From Branchiostoma floridae (taxonomy: Eukaryota; Chordata; Leptocardii; Amphioxiformes; Branchiostomatidae), in the NCBI RefSeq assembly GCF_000003815.2, contig NC_049996.1, forward strand, positions 3,944,981 to 4,008,980: DNA of 64,000 bases, read 5' to 3'. Of this stretch, positions 35,969-53,400 are shown one piece after another. Every line of letters starts with the position of its first letter. The first letter of the stretch is position 1. Made by a program: the position numbers and the translations under genes. Below the pieces are notes generated by a model that was given only the letters and a program-made list of their open reading frames with translations, did not search any database and was not told the DNA's origin.

Positions 35969-36295
35969 CCATTACGGCCGGAACGAAAATGAAAAAAAAA
36001 AAATATTGACAGTAAAAACCATCACACACGTCTTACACTAGGCTTCAATAACTTAAAATTATTTTTATTCTTAACTGACAGTTCTCGAATCTTCTTTAGA
36101 ATAGGTGTTCGTAGCAGCGTGTTCATACCTGCCAGGTGGGAACACCTGCGGCGGCGCGCGGTGCGCCATCTCCCTAATCAAAAACGCTACAATACACACG
36201 CATGACGCAACGCCTGGGCGGCAAGTTATCTAAAAAAATGGCGGATTTTACCCATCATGCATTTCGCGCCGGTAATTGCGAATAGGCTTATTATG

Positions 36296-39200
36296 AGACA
36301 AGACGACATTTTATTCCTTTTATATTATGTAATGTTTACCAACGGACTTTAGGTCTCGAAATACTTGTACAGATTACATATACTCTTTTGCACCCTAATT
36401 TTTGACTGGGTGCACAGGTACACCTAGCTTAAATACTGGAATATCTGTTAAATGTCAATAAGAAGCTGCACAGTTATGTATAATGGTTGTGTCAGAATAA
36501 CAAAACGTCTTACAATACTTGTTTAAATTTGAATGTTAGCGATAAAATAACATTCCTGAAGAACGGTAACAAGGTCAATCTATGTTGATATTCTTTGTCT
36601 AAAACGTATTCTCTCACCGTCTAGGATATAAGATTCTATTACTATCTTTTATTACTCACTGCACCAAAAGCCTCATTTCCAGGATGGTAACTGACTTACA
36701 CCTTCCTGGAAATTATACATGTCCTTCAAAATCCGGAGGTTTCATGCCTGCGAACGAGACATGTACAGTCCTTTACATGTCCTAGAATCTCGCGGAAACG
36801 AACCATTTCTGTGTGCAGGACGTGTAAAGGGCTTGAAATACCCTTACAGATTTCCTTGAAACAACCTTACACAACAGGACATGAGCCGTGTGTTGCATTG
36901 TGTGTTGGCGGAATATGCATACATTAGCGGCCAATTACCACCTAATTATCTTTCCCCTGTCTGCCTCACCCAGTGCATCCCTTTTGTCATGGAAAGTGGC
37001 GTCGAGAGTACTGACGCCCCCCCCCCCCTTCTGGATTTTGCCCCCCTCCCCACTTATTCGGCAGATTCTTGCTCGTATTTCTTATTCTGTAATAGCATCA
37101 TATATTTATTCATATTGAAACAAGACAACTTTTATTAGTGTTTGTTCGTGTGTATGATAGGTTGAAGTCGCGAGTGACTTTTGTATGTCATAGAATGCCG
37201 GCTGGTCTCTTGTTGTCTACTCAAGTCTTCGTAGGCTACTAGTATGCACTTCTTGTATGCCGTGAAAGGGAAGACTCGCCTATCAGTATCACGGCAAACT
37301 CAGAAGTTCCACACCAAACTCCCTTCGTCGGCTAACTCCATTCCCGAAACAAAAGAACATAGTCAACGTTGAAAATCGCGGAAGCCCCCACCCCCCCAAA
37401 AAACAGCCCTGTTCCGGAGACTGCAAGGGAGTCTAGGTAATGCATTTGTCGTTCCTAGATGAGGGTGGTTTCACTACCCAAACACGATAGCCGTTTCGAT
37501 ATTCCTCCATATTTCCGTCGAAAGCAAAGTCAAATGCCGACTGCAATATCATCGCTACAGTTGTATACGGAAGCTCCTTGATCCATGAAGCCATGGGAGA
37601 GAACTTTGGCCCGACGGTGGTCCTGTTATCAGTTGCAGCTGACGTCCTGGCCCGTGATCTTGAGTAGAAACTCCTTGCTGTAAAACAATGACCAATGTTC
37701 CTCGGCATCATCAGATAACGCACCCTGGTATCTAGACACACTTGGACAGCAAGAACGCACATCCACCCGCAAAGACGCGGACTTCACAATACCAACTTAA
37801 CTGAAGAATTTGAAAATTGTGACTGTCGCGTTGATTGGCCAAAGGGTTGACCCTATAATTGTGTGAGGAGAAATTCTATTGGCTTTTACTGAAGAATTTG
37901 CATGGGCACGGAGCCACGGACACAAAGAGCTGTGAACTACCGCTTACCAGCCATGTCTATTGTTACAATCACATCAAGGAGGTTGTTTGAGCTGCCTAAT
38001 TACCCGTATTTCACAGTAAAACAATACCTGCCTAGAAAGATGTGAAACATGCCGCTGTGATTATCAACAGCTTGAAACATCGGTAGAAATGTAACGTTCA
38101 ACGTTCTCACTTATTTTGTACAATCAAGAACGTAATCCGGGACAAAAATTTAGTACATCGAGTCAAGGAGGTTGTATCTTGACATAGATCATTTCACGTA
38201 TATTGTGCGTCGACAGTAGCCAAAGTTACAGACGGTAACCGATAAAATGGACAGTATTTTGTCCCGTGTTCTCTCCATTCTTTTGACAAAAAGCTGCCCA
38301 TAAATCAGAACGCAGTCCTATGTTTTCCCTATGCCCAACGTCGTTTCAGTTCAACTTCCTCGCACTGACGCGACAGGCACTCTGTATTTGCAGCTATAAA
38401 AACATCGTACATCACTAGTTTGCGAATATCCAAATTAAACTTTTTTGGTTATTTTACTTTATTTTCCTAGCTCTTCATACAAAGGGGGCTGATCACGTAA
38501 CTGATTATCGCGATATACGCAGAAGTCTATTGCAGCAGTTCAGATTTGTGTATATTGAAACAGAATCTCAGTGTGAGTGCAAAATAATTAAAGAAGAAAA
38601 TAAGAATAATTCAATGAACGCTGGGCGTTTGTGGCCTTTGTCTGTGCTAGTCTAGACAAAACAATACACATCCGGCTAACGAACTGCTGTTTATGTAATG
38701 AAAATGAAGAGTTTGTTTAAGCAAGGAAGTTGAAACCTCCTTGGTTTAAGACATACTTTCCTACAAGATCTAACGTTATCCCTAGCATATATTTTTTTTC
38801 CGACATGTAGAAATGAATATGAATGGCCCCCAGAGTAACTGCCTTCGGACCGTAGGATTTCCAAATAAGTTGGAAAAATCAGGCAAATCACAGCTTCATT
38901 AATTATGACTGTTTTTTAGTATTTTGTAGACCTTTCTAAAAATGGGGATGCCGTTTCTTTTTATAGTTGTATTTTGCTCCACTTTGTTCTGTCAGACGAT
39001 GTCACGGGTAGACATACCAACCATTCAATACCCCCTACAGCCCCCCCCCCTTATTTTGTGTTTAAAATGTAAACCTCATTGCTTGTTAATTGTCCAAGCA
39101 TAGCCTAGGCTGTGTTGCAGGGGTAGTAGTTGCCGTAAACAGTAATAACCCGTGACTCAAGCTTTGCTTTGAAGTAGGCGCCGCCAGGCTTTTGTCTGCC

Positions 39201-39664
39201 TATTTCCCCTACACGTCTGGTGTAAGGGTCCTAGAAATTCCTGTACAAGCGCGAGTCCAGGCATGTAAGAAAAAAACAAGGACCTTACACGCTGAACCAG
39301 GAAAGTCATGTACACAGCCAGGACACAGAACGTTTCACAGGTGTGTAAGTCCCTTGAAACACCTGGAAATTAGAGTTTTTGTGCAGTGACTATTTTTTTA
39401 ATGCTGTCAACTGCAGGAATGTTTAAAGTCTTTATTGGTTTTCATTTTTCTACTTCTTCGAGCTTGTTTTTACCTGTACGCTGGAGGCGTAAGTCTTGTA
39501 AGTGATGTACTGATCACGTTGTTCACACCTCTCATATATCATCGAAGATTAACGGAAAGAGATATAAAAGGTGTGGACAACACTGATGATTATTCAAAAT
39601 ACACTCACTGTGAAATGATTTCTATTATTAATGCGTTTCTCGTAGAGGTGGTGGCCGATAAAGA
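36296..39664. other. Intergenic stretch, one unassigned minus-strand ORF
   Basis: A 109-codon frame at 37762-37433 (minus) includes PMASWIKELPYTTVAMIL and GYRVWVVKPPSS; it looks less compositional than its neighbours but matches no domain I know. Short segments near 36690 and 39200 share CTTACAC/CCTGGAAATT motifs. No other gene is supported. Confidence 0.35.
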
Positions 39665-39835
39665 AATTTCAGGTCCAGATATGGTCCGGGTCCAAAGGAT
39701 CAGGTCCAGGTCCGGACTGGAACCTCATTAGTCTGTGAAGATTTGTGAATGGGTGATTCTCAAAACATTTCTTTATTTCGTTATAAATAATTCTGGTTTG
39801 GTTGAGTATCGGACGTCCATGGGTTTTTTAAAATC
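39665..39835. repeat. Dispersed repeat (copy 2), GGTCCAGGTCCGGACC type
   Basis: Collinear with 16185-16405. The open frame at 39435-39731 runs into it and is not supported as a gene. Confidence 0.6.
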
Positions 39836-39859
39836 ATATATTTATGTAAACAACGGCTT

Positions 39860-40180
39860 ATATGCAAGACCCACCAAATGTAATAAGTTTTCCTTAAATT
39901 TAGTTGGCAACAATTTCAAGAAATTTTGCCTTGTTTTCGTGTTGGCAACAGTTTTTTGAAAGCCATTTTGACGACAATCCCTAATATTGGTTCTAAGAGT
40001 GTTTTTATGCACATTTAGTTGCTAATTAATGATATTTTCTTACATAAATGAAAACTTATGTTATCTAGAATGTAATTGAAAATTCGTCAATTATGCTAAT
40101 TTGATGATTTCGTCGGAAATTATGTTGATATCATTAAATGAAGACTTGGTGGTCATATGCTAATTCGTCAAAGTTACAGG
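39860..40180. repeat. piggyBac-like MITE fragment, reverse orientation
   Basis: TTGGCAACAATTTCAAG, TTCGTGTTGGCAACAG and TTATGCTAATTTGATGA follow the order of the right part of 3394-4286 read in reverse. The termini are missing. Confidence 0.5.
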
Positions 40181-40192
40181 AGTTAGAAGGGG

Positions 40193-40740
40193 CGGACCGC
40201 GTAGCGGGACCGCCTAGCGCAGCGGGACCGTGTTCGGCCCGTGACCGAGAGTTCTCGGGTTCGAATCCGGCTGCCGCATTACCGATGTTGTGCCCTTGGG
40301 AAAGGTACTTTACATGACTTTCCTCACTTTACTCAGGTGAACATGAGTATCTAGCTTCGGCTAGGGCCGTCCCTCGGACAGGGCGTTAAATGGAGGTCCC
40401 GTGTCTGAGGAGAGCCATACCCCAGGCACGTTAAAGAACCCGCCACACGAGCGATGGTGCGGTGTGAGTGGTTCAAAACCTACCGTACCTTGGCCGCACC
40501 TGTGGCATTACTGTCTTATTGAGGTCACCTGAGTGGCGCCGAATGGCAGCTGGCTCCAGACACTTGCGACAGTCGTATTGAGGTCACCTGAGTGGCGCCG
40601 AATGGCATCTCGCTCCAGACCCGACAAAGCTCGCTCCTAACCCTTGCGATTTAGCCCCGCCTATTGTAAGCTCCTCGCAATTCAGCCCCTGGCTGCAAAC
40701 TGCAAAGAGTGAGTAGACGGCCCACCCAATAACAATAACA
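40193..40740 (+). repeat. Long tRNA-derived SINE (copy 2)
   Basis: Same structure as 30885-31378: B box GGGTTCGAATCC, GGCGTTAAATGGAGGTCCC, AGGCACGTTAAAGAACCC, duplicated TTGAGGTCACCTGAGTGGCG block and AACAATAACA tail. Confidence 0.85.
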
Positions 40741-41188
40741 GGCCTCACAAGCCAACTACCACCCCCCGTCCACGACGTCCACATTCAAATAAGACAAGCA
40801 ATTATAATATCCTCTATGATATCAAATAATAGAACATATAAATGAAAATACAAATACAAATGAAAACTATTTCATTGCTACAATACTAAAGTAATTGGTC
40901 AAGAACAATTGAAAGACTTTCTTTAAGCAACTAACATTTGATTTTGGGTAAAAAATTGATCCAGGAGCTCTCAGTTACCAATTTTAAAATCCAATAAGAT
41001 CTAAATATATCTCGACACTTACTGATAATGATGAGCGAAATTCTTGCAGCTAAAGACCGTCCTGGAGTTGCAGAAACTGCCTCGCGAACAGAGTTCAAAA
41101 ACTCAACACACGTCCTGCAGGGTATAAACAGACAGGTAGACTAATGAATAGATTAAAAACTGTTTGTGCTATGATGAAACAAAACAGT

Positions 41189-41225
41189 TGCTCAGATGTT
41201 TATTATTCATTTTTACCGTGATTAT
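41189..41225 (+). repeat. 37-bp direct repeat, left copy
   Basis: TGCTCAGATGTTTATTATTC and the next 17 bases recur without change at 41725-41761, immediately outside the palindromic element 41228-41724. Confidence 0.95.
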
Positions 41226-41227
41226 TG

Positions 41228-41724
41228 CACTACCAAAAATGATTTTTGCTTGTTTTGCTTACCCCATGGACAATTCTTATATGAAAAAAAAATATTCTTG
41301 CAGGAAGAAAATGTAGAATAAAATTCTAAGCAAAACAAGAATCTACCAAAAAATCTTAATTCTCATGCAAAGAACAATTTTCTTATTCTTCTTTGGTGAA
41401 GAAAATTTTTTCTCACACCTAAGAACTTTAAGCAAAATCTTCTTGCTTTTTCTTATGGTGCAAGAAAAAAAATCTAGAAATGCTTATTTTTTTAAAACTC
41501 TTAAGAAATACAAGAATTTTTGCTCTTGATGTAAGAAAAGTATTCTTGGTGTAAGAATATTAATCTCAAAAATGTCTAAAAAAATTCAAGCAAAAATTTG
41601 CTTGCCCCATGGACAAGCACGTTTTTCTTAGATTTCTTGGGGACGGAATAATTTTCTTCCTGGAAGATAAATTTTCTGTGAGGAAGAAAAACAAGATACA
41701 CAGAAAAAATCATTTTTGGTAGTG
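41228..41724. mobile_element. CACTA-type palindromic element
   Basis: Begins CACTACCAAAAATGATTTTT and ends AAAAATCATTTTTGGTAGTG. Subterminal CCCCATGGACAA blocks occur near both ends, and the interior is rich in TTCTTG/CAAGAA. No transposase. CACTA termini suggest EnSpm-like elements, but those make 2-3-bp duplications, whereas this one is bracketed by 37-bp repeats. Confidence 0.65.
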
Positions 41725-41761
41725 TGCTCAGATGTTTATTATTCATTTTTACCGTGATTAT
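41725..41761 (+). repeat. 37-bp direct repeat, right copy
   Basis: Exact copy of 41189-41225, directly abutting the right terminus of the element. Confidence 0.95.
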
Positions 41762-41999
41762 AAGTACACACGTATTCATTTCAATGTTCTAATACGTAAA
41801 TTTCTCAGAAAAAATATCAGTAAGAGGACTAATATATAAAAACATGGCACTGGGAGAAAAAAACAATTTTCTACTTCATTTTTTTTAAAGAATTATATTC
41901 GTGGTTACATATTGTTCACCACAGCATGGCATAGGAGCACATCAATTGAAAGTGGTCACTTGTTTTGCTTAAGCTTAACCTTATTTTGATTGCGGGGGA

Positions 42000-42110
42000 G
42001 GGTGGTTAAGGCCTGCGCAAACTTTCATGTCACATAACGCCAAATTTGGTGACTTTTTTCAACATTTTGTCGTTTATTTAGGTTCTGATAACGTATTTGT
42101 CACGTCTATT
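42000..42110. repeat. piggyBac-like MITE fragment
   Basis: AAGGCCTGCGCAAACTTTCA, GTCACATAACGCCAAATTTG and GTGACTTTTTTCAACA match the outer right part of that family in reverse orientation. Confidence 0.5.
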
Positions 42111-42457
42111 TGCTATATTGCTGCTATTTTCTAATACACATATCTGTTTGCCATATTTCAGGTCATTCGGACAAGGAACGACAGGAGAAGAAGTCTAAGA
42201 AGAAGAAGAAGAAAAGTGACGAAAAAAATATTTTCACTCCGTACCTACGGTATGGTGGAGTGAAAATGATTAATCACATTAATTATATAGACAACCAACC
42301 AAACAGGTTTGCGGGTCTAGTGAATGACGCAGGTGCGAAACGCCTGAGGAAATAACTGGGTCGTCCTAGAAAATTCTTCAGAAGTAAAGAAGACATTGCC
42401 TCTGTATCTACAGTCAAGGGTTGACGTTATTTGAGGAAATATTGGTATGGTCGCGTG

Positions 42458-48712
<6,255 letters not shown>

Positions 48713-48786
48713 GCGAGGGTCCAGAAAAACCGGTGTCACAGCGATCTCGCCCCCCCCCCCCGGGGGGACAAAATCACTAGCGATCT

Positions 48787-49270
48787 CTAGTTTTCAAATT
48801 TGACCTGGTACCTGCAGTTTGGCGTAACTTCACAGTCTGTAACAGGTGCAACCGGCATCAACCTCGCTAACGCCTCCTAGCGACTATTGACAAAACGTCA
48901 TCTACTTCTGGATGCGTGTAACTAGTTTTCAAATTTGACCTGGCACCTGCAGTTTGGCGTAACTTCACAGTCTGTAGCAGGTGCAATGGCCATCAACTTC
49001 ACTAACGCCTCCTAGTGACTATTGACAAAACGTCACCTACTTCTTGATGCTTGTAACTAGTTTTCACATTTGACCTGGTACTTGCAGCTTGGCGTAACGT
49101 CACAGTCTGTAACAGGTGCAATAGGCATCAACGTCACTAACGCCTCATAGCGACTATTGACAAAACGTCACCTACTTGGATGTTTGTAAATAATTTTCAA
49201 AATTAACCGATATTTGCATTTTTTGTTCATTTTACACAGGATAAAATCAACAAGTACCATTTCGAGAAAT
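48787..49270. repeat. 135-bp tandem array, locus 2 (about 3.5 units plus tail)
   Basis: CTAGTTTTCAAATTTGACCT at 48787 and 48922 and diverged copies at 49057 and about 49189; units carry CACAGTCTGTAACAGGTGCA and GACTATTGACAAAACGTCA. The tail AGGATAAAATCAAC..TTCGAGAAATGT matches locus 1 near 20645. It starts 75 bp after the protease stop. Confidence 0.9.
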
Positions 49271-49639
49271 GTTTATTCAGGATGCTGGCTTAAGTCAGAG
49301 AGAAGTCTGGAATATACGTAGTCTTCCCCTGGAAAGTTAGATAATATATGTAACCGAAATGTCAGAGGTCGTCTCCCAAGGGAGACGGGTTTTCGAGCCG
49401 AGTTACAACTAATAATTAGCCGAATAAGCCAGGAAACTAACTGTTTATAATAATTATAAGATGACATTTTGTGCAAGATGCATAAAGTCATTATACATGT
49501 ATACCGCAATGACCGCCCAATGACCCTATGAGTTTGTGATCTTTGCTTTTCTTTTGAGTTTTCCTAAGTTGCTTGTATGATTTACAAATCCGAATTGGAT
49601 TATTACTTTGTTATGTTCAATCCTTTGTTAGTAGTTATT
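49271..49639. other. Spacer between protease and LINE tail
   Basis: No gene seen. GGTCGTCTCCCAAGGGAGAC at 49368 is a short perfect hairpin. Confidence 0.4.
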
Positions 49640-49752
49640 TTTTTGTACCTTGAGTTATTATTATTGTTATAGGGCTCCCTTGGAAATCAGTTACAACGTT
49701 AACTGAAGGGACTACCCTAAAGATCAATCAATCAATCAATAAATAAAATGTA
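49640..49752 (+). repeat. LINE or SINE 3' end with (ATCA)n tail
   Basis: TAGGGCTCCCTTGGAAATCA, then ACTGAAGGGACTACCCTAAA and ATCAATCAATCAATC. This is a hairpin plus simple tail typical of non-LTR 3' ends. Confidence 0.6.
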
Positions 49753-50309
49753 TTAAACCAATGTTTGAATGTCAAATGTTCTACGATAAAATGCATATCT
49801 TGAAAATGGCGGATGCATCAAAGATGACGTCACCACAATGGTCCTGTGTAGTTTTCCTGTAAGTAAGAAACATACAAGTTATACTTCTGGTTTAATTTTT
49901 TTTCTATAGACAACATAAAGATATTTGGCTAGAAAGATGAGATTGTTGTTAGGGGTGATTTGCATCAACTGTTATCTCCCCCCCATGTATTGTAGAGTCT
50001 AGTAAAAAAATAAAAGAATTTTTGGGGTCTATTAAAATGAAACTTATGAGCCCCCCCCCCCCCCCCTCGGGACGACAGATAGAATAAACTACCGCTGAAG
50101 ATGGCCAACCTACACTATAGTGTAATATAATGTTGGCATGGCTAGCCTCGTCTTGTTGCAATGACCTCGAATAAACCAGGAAAATCCAAAATGGCCGCCG
50201 TTAGTGGAATCAATCATAGTGGCATGTAGGACGAATATAAAGATATATAATGTCATAATGTACGGTATTTAACTTATATATAACGTCCTTGGTAGGACTT
50301 TGTGAAAAT
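49753..50309. other. Spacer downstream of PGRP
   Basis: A C homopolymer lies at about 50051-50066. No exon or clear polyadenylation signal was assigned. Confidence 0.4.
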
Positions 50310-50445
50310 CTAACACTTGTCACAGTCTCGTACCCAGTGTTTCCATTCGGTGACGAGCTTGTAGAACTCCTCTCCAGGGCAGGTTCTGCCTGTGGCCAGG
50401 ACTTGGCGATGTCCGTACAGAGTGTAGTTAGACATCAACTTGTTC
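50310..50445 (-). CDS. PGRP exon 5: C-terminal zinc ligands
   Basis: Encodes NKLMSNYTLYGHRQVLATGR, TCPGEEFYKLVTEW and KHWVRDCDKC, stop. The TATTTTTGTAG acceptor leaves phase 2. It holds His194 and Cys204, so amidase rather than binding-only function is expected. Confidence 0.93.
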
Positions 50446-53400
50446 CTACAAAAATATCAATATGTACATTATTTTTCTCCCTTTGAAAATCATGTTGCTC
50501 ACGATGTTCTTAGCTGCAGTCAAGTGTTTTTTTTTTCTCTTTTTTTATTTCAAATTCCTATTACTAGTTACATGAGCCATAGATTAATCAGTAATACATT
50601 GGTAAAGTTAATAGCGAGACTGTGGAATGATTTTATTTGTGCTATTTACCATTCTCTTGTTCTTTCTGTCCATCTGTTCTTTCCATCCTCCCTTGCTTCC
50701 AAGGAATCTTTCAATCCATCTTTCCAATCTTTCTTTCTTTCTCTCTTTCTTCATACCTTCCTTCACTCTTTCCTTTCTCCCTTCATTCCATCCATCCTTC
50801 CTTTCCTTTCTTCCTTTCTTCCTTCCTTCCTTCCTTCCTTCCTTCCTTCCTTCCTTCCTTCCTTCCTTCTTTTGTTCCTTAATTTTATCGTAACGTGGCT
50901 CTTATTCTTACCTCTCAACAGAAAGCTGAATCAGCATTTTGCCAGCAATAATGGCCTTCTCTGGGGGCAGCTCGTCGGTGAAATTTCCGATGAAACAAAT
51001 TCCTGGTAAAAAAAGGATAAATATTTCGTTATTCAAGGCATCTAGAATTCATATTATCTGTTATTAGAACAATAAAACAAATAAAAATAATAAGCTTGGA
51101 ATACGCGTTGCGCAGGCTATCAGCGTTAGTTGGGTGCGTCCAGAATACGCACGGAAAGCGTCATGTATACGCACTGATTCGCAGCAAGAAAATAGTGCTG
51201 CGCACTGCATATGCACCGAATGCGGAATAGATATGCTGAAGTTGCAATTCAAACGCCAGATGGACGTTACGTATAGTTTGATTTATTCCGAAAAAAATGC
51301 AAATCTTGTGCGTACTGCTGCGTATTGACAGAATTCCATACGGCCCTCATAAGCACTTGAAAGTATACCTAGGTGTGTGGAAACACCTTAAAGAACAGTC
51401 AATACCTAACTTAGCCGCAGAAAGAAACATAGTGTCGCGCAATGCATAAGCACCTTATACGGAATGGATGCGCTGGATTCGTTGTTCATACTCAATCTAC
51501 AAAATCTTATACAGACCCCATACGAACTTGAATAAACATGTTTGTGTGACGGCACCCTTACCGATGGATCGGTAGTTCCAGTCCGGTCCCGCCTGGGCGC
51601 CCCTCGTGTCCCACCCCCGTCCTTCAAACACGTCTCCGTTCCCGCCGACCAAGAAGTTGTAGCCGATGTCATCCCAGCCTCTGGTGTCCATGTAGAGATT
51701 CTGGATACACACTATGAATACGTTCATTAGCTTAGGAAATGACTGAAATGATGACTGATATGACAATGAAGGTTAACGGTTCTCAGTTTGATGATGAAAA
51801 TAGGAAGAAAGCCGTTGCGATACGTTTTCCGCAATCTCCTTCTTCATTCTTCATATCAAAATTGATCGACTGTTACCATGTTCTTGGTAAAGTATCGGAC
51901 ATTCTGCGGTGTTCGATTATACATAATGTAGCAAGTGGCAGGACAGAGATGGAGAGCTGGTTACTATATGTAGATGATCATGAATATGGTTGAGTGAAAA
52001 TAAACAAATCAGTAGCTCCATATGGTGAAGCATGTGAAGGTAAACGTTGTGCATTTGCTTGCAAATGCTACTTTCCTATTCACAAGCAATTCTTTATCAA
52101 TGGATCTTACCTGTATCCAACGTACACTTTCTTCACATTGGGACCTGTTGAAACACACGTCTGGTTCGTAGCTATGGTGGATGAAGACATAGGGGACAGG
52201 TGACGTCATGTTGGCACGTGACCTTGGTGGTCTCGCACCCCATTCTGCTCGGCTGACGATGGTGACCTGAGATTCACCTGAAATATAGTAGTTATAAATA
52301 TTAATATTTCCTGGGATTTCAATCGTCTTTGTACACAACTAGTAAAGACTAGAAGTAGCATTTTGTAAGTATCAGCACGATCATGTGCGCCAATAGGAAT
52401 TATAGGTAAATCGTTCTCGTCTCGACCATTGTCTCGTTTTGTTTCTTGTTTATTTTTTCTTTCTCAAGGGCTTTAGCCTTTATTACCCATAAGTCCTGTA
52501 ACCGCACATGCGTACTTGGAACGGTGAACGTGTTTATTAATGACCCTTCCTGGGCAGCAATAAATTATTTCCCTAGTTGTCGTCGCAGTTTGGGATCCAA
52601 TCCCACCCAAATATTATTTTTTCCGAAAAACATCATGACAGCTAAAAAGAGTCATTTACACCATAGCTCGGTTCACCATACCGAGTACGCATGTGCAGCG
52701 AAATGGATTATGGGTAAATGTCAAAGGTGAGATCCTATGAGGCATAAGGTAGCATTACACAGTTTTTCAACTATGAGGATTTACACTGTTAAGGACACAG
52801 GGGTGAAGAGGTCGGACGACTCAAAAATTCATATTGCATGGTACAACCTACAAAATATCTAAAATGAGCATAAAGTTTATGGCTCGTTCTCTTGTAAAAG
52901 CCACTTGGATTTGACCCCATGCGGAGGTCACCGAACTGCAGCCGACGCACAGGTAGGACCGGGCAACAGTATCAAGGCGCAAATTTAAGTCGGCCGAAAA
53001 AGCATCGTAATCCAACTAACTTATGCATCACCAAAACTGATGTATTCTTCTACCATTCACCACAGTTTTCACCTCGCTGTTGTGCACGGAAGAATAGCTA
53101 CGGCCTTTGTAAGTACTGTGGCGCACTACTTTATACCCGAACTACGATGCTTAAATGTATTATAGAGCCTTTGTCAGTTACTTTTTTTTATTTAGAACAT
53201 TATTTAGAACACCTCAATAGTTACCTGTGTTGTTTATTTTAAAACACCATAGCCGTTACCTGTTTTGTTTATTTAGAACGTAAGAATTATTCCTTGTTCC
53301 GAAAAAAATGTAAAATTTTATTTTCAATTCATTGATGAAGAAAGGTGGACACCTTTCGAAACGTCAATTAAAAATTGACAATTATCCAGAAGTAATGATT

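Larger units (their letters stand above)
33578..36295. mobile_element. Harbinger-like DNA transposon, decayed
   Basis: Inverted termini of about 30 bp: AATAAGCCTATTTGCATTTA on the left and (as reverse complement) AATAAGCCTATTCGCAATTA on the right, followed on both sides by ACC and GCGC-type sequence. Between them are a broken DDE_4-type transposase (plus) and a SAP-like ORF (minus). Target-site duplications could not be resolved. Confidence 0.65.

Noticed and set aside
42110..42355. Lys-rich exon (RQEKKSKKKKKK) upstream of the protease
   Set aside because: Has an acceptor-like TTTCAG but no domain, and it precedes the protease signal-peptide exon; composition explains the open frame.
50440..51009. 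189-codon Phe/Ser/Leu-rich plus-strand frame
   Set aside because: Produced by the CTTC microsatellite and antisense to PGRP exon 4.
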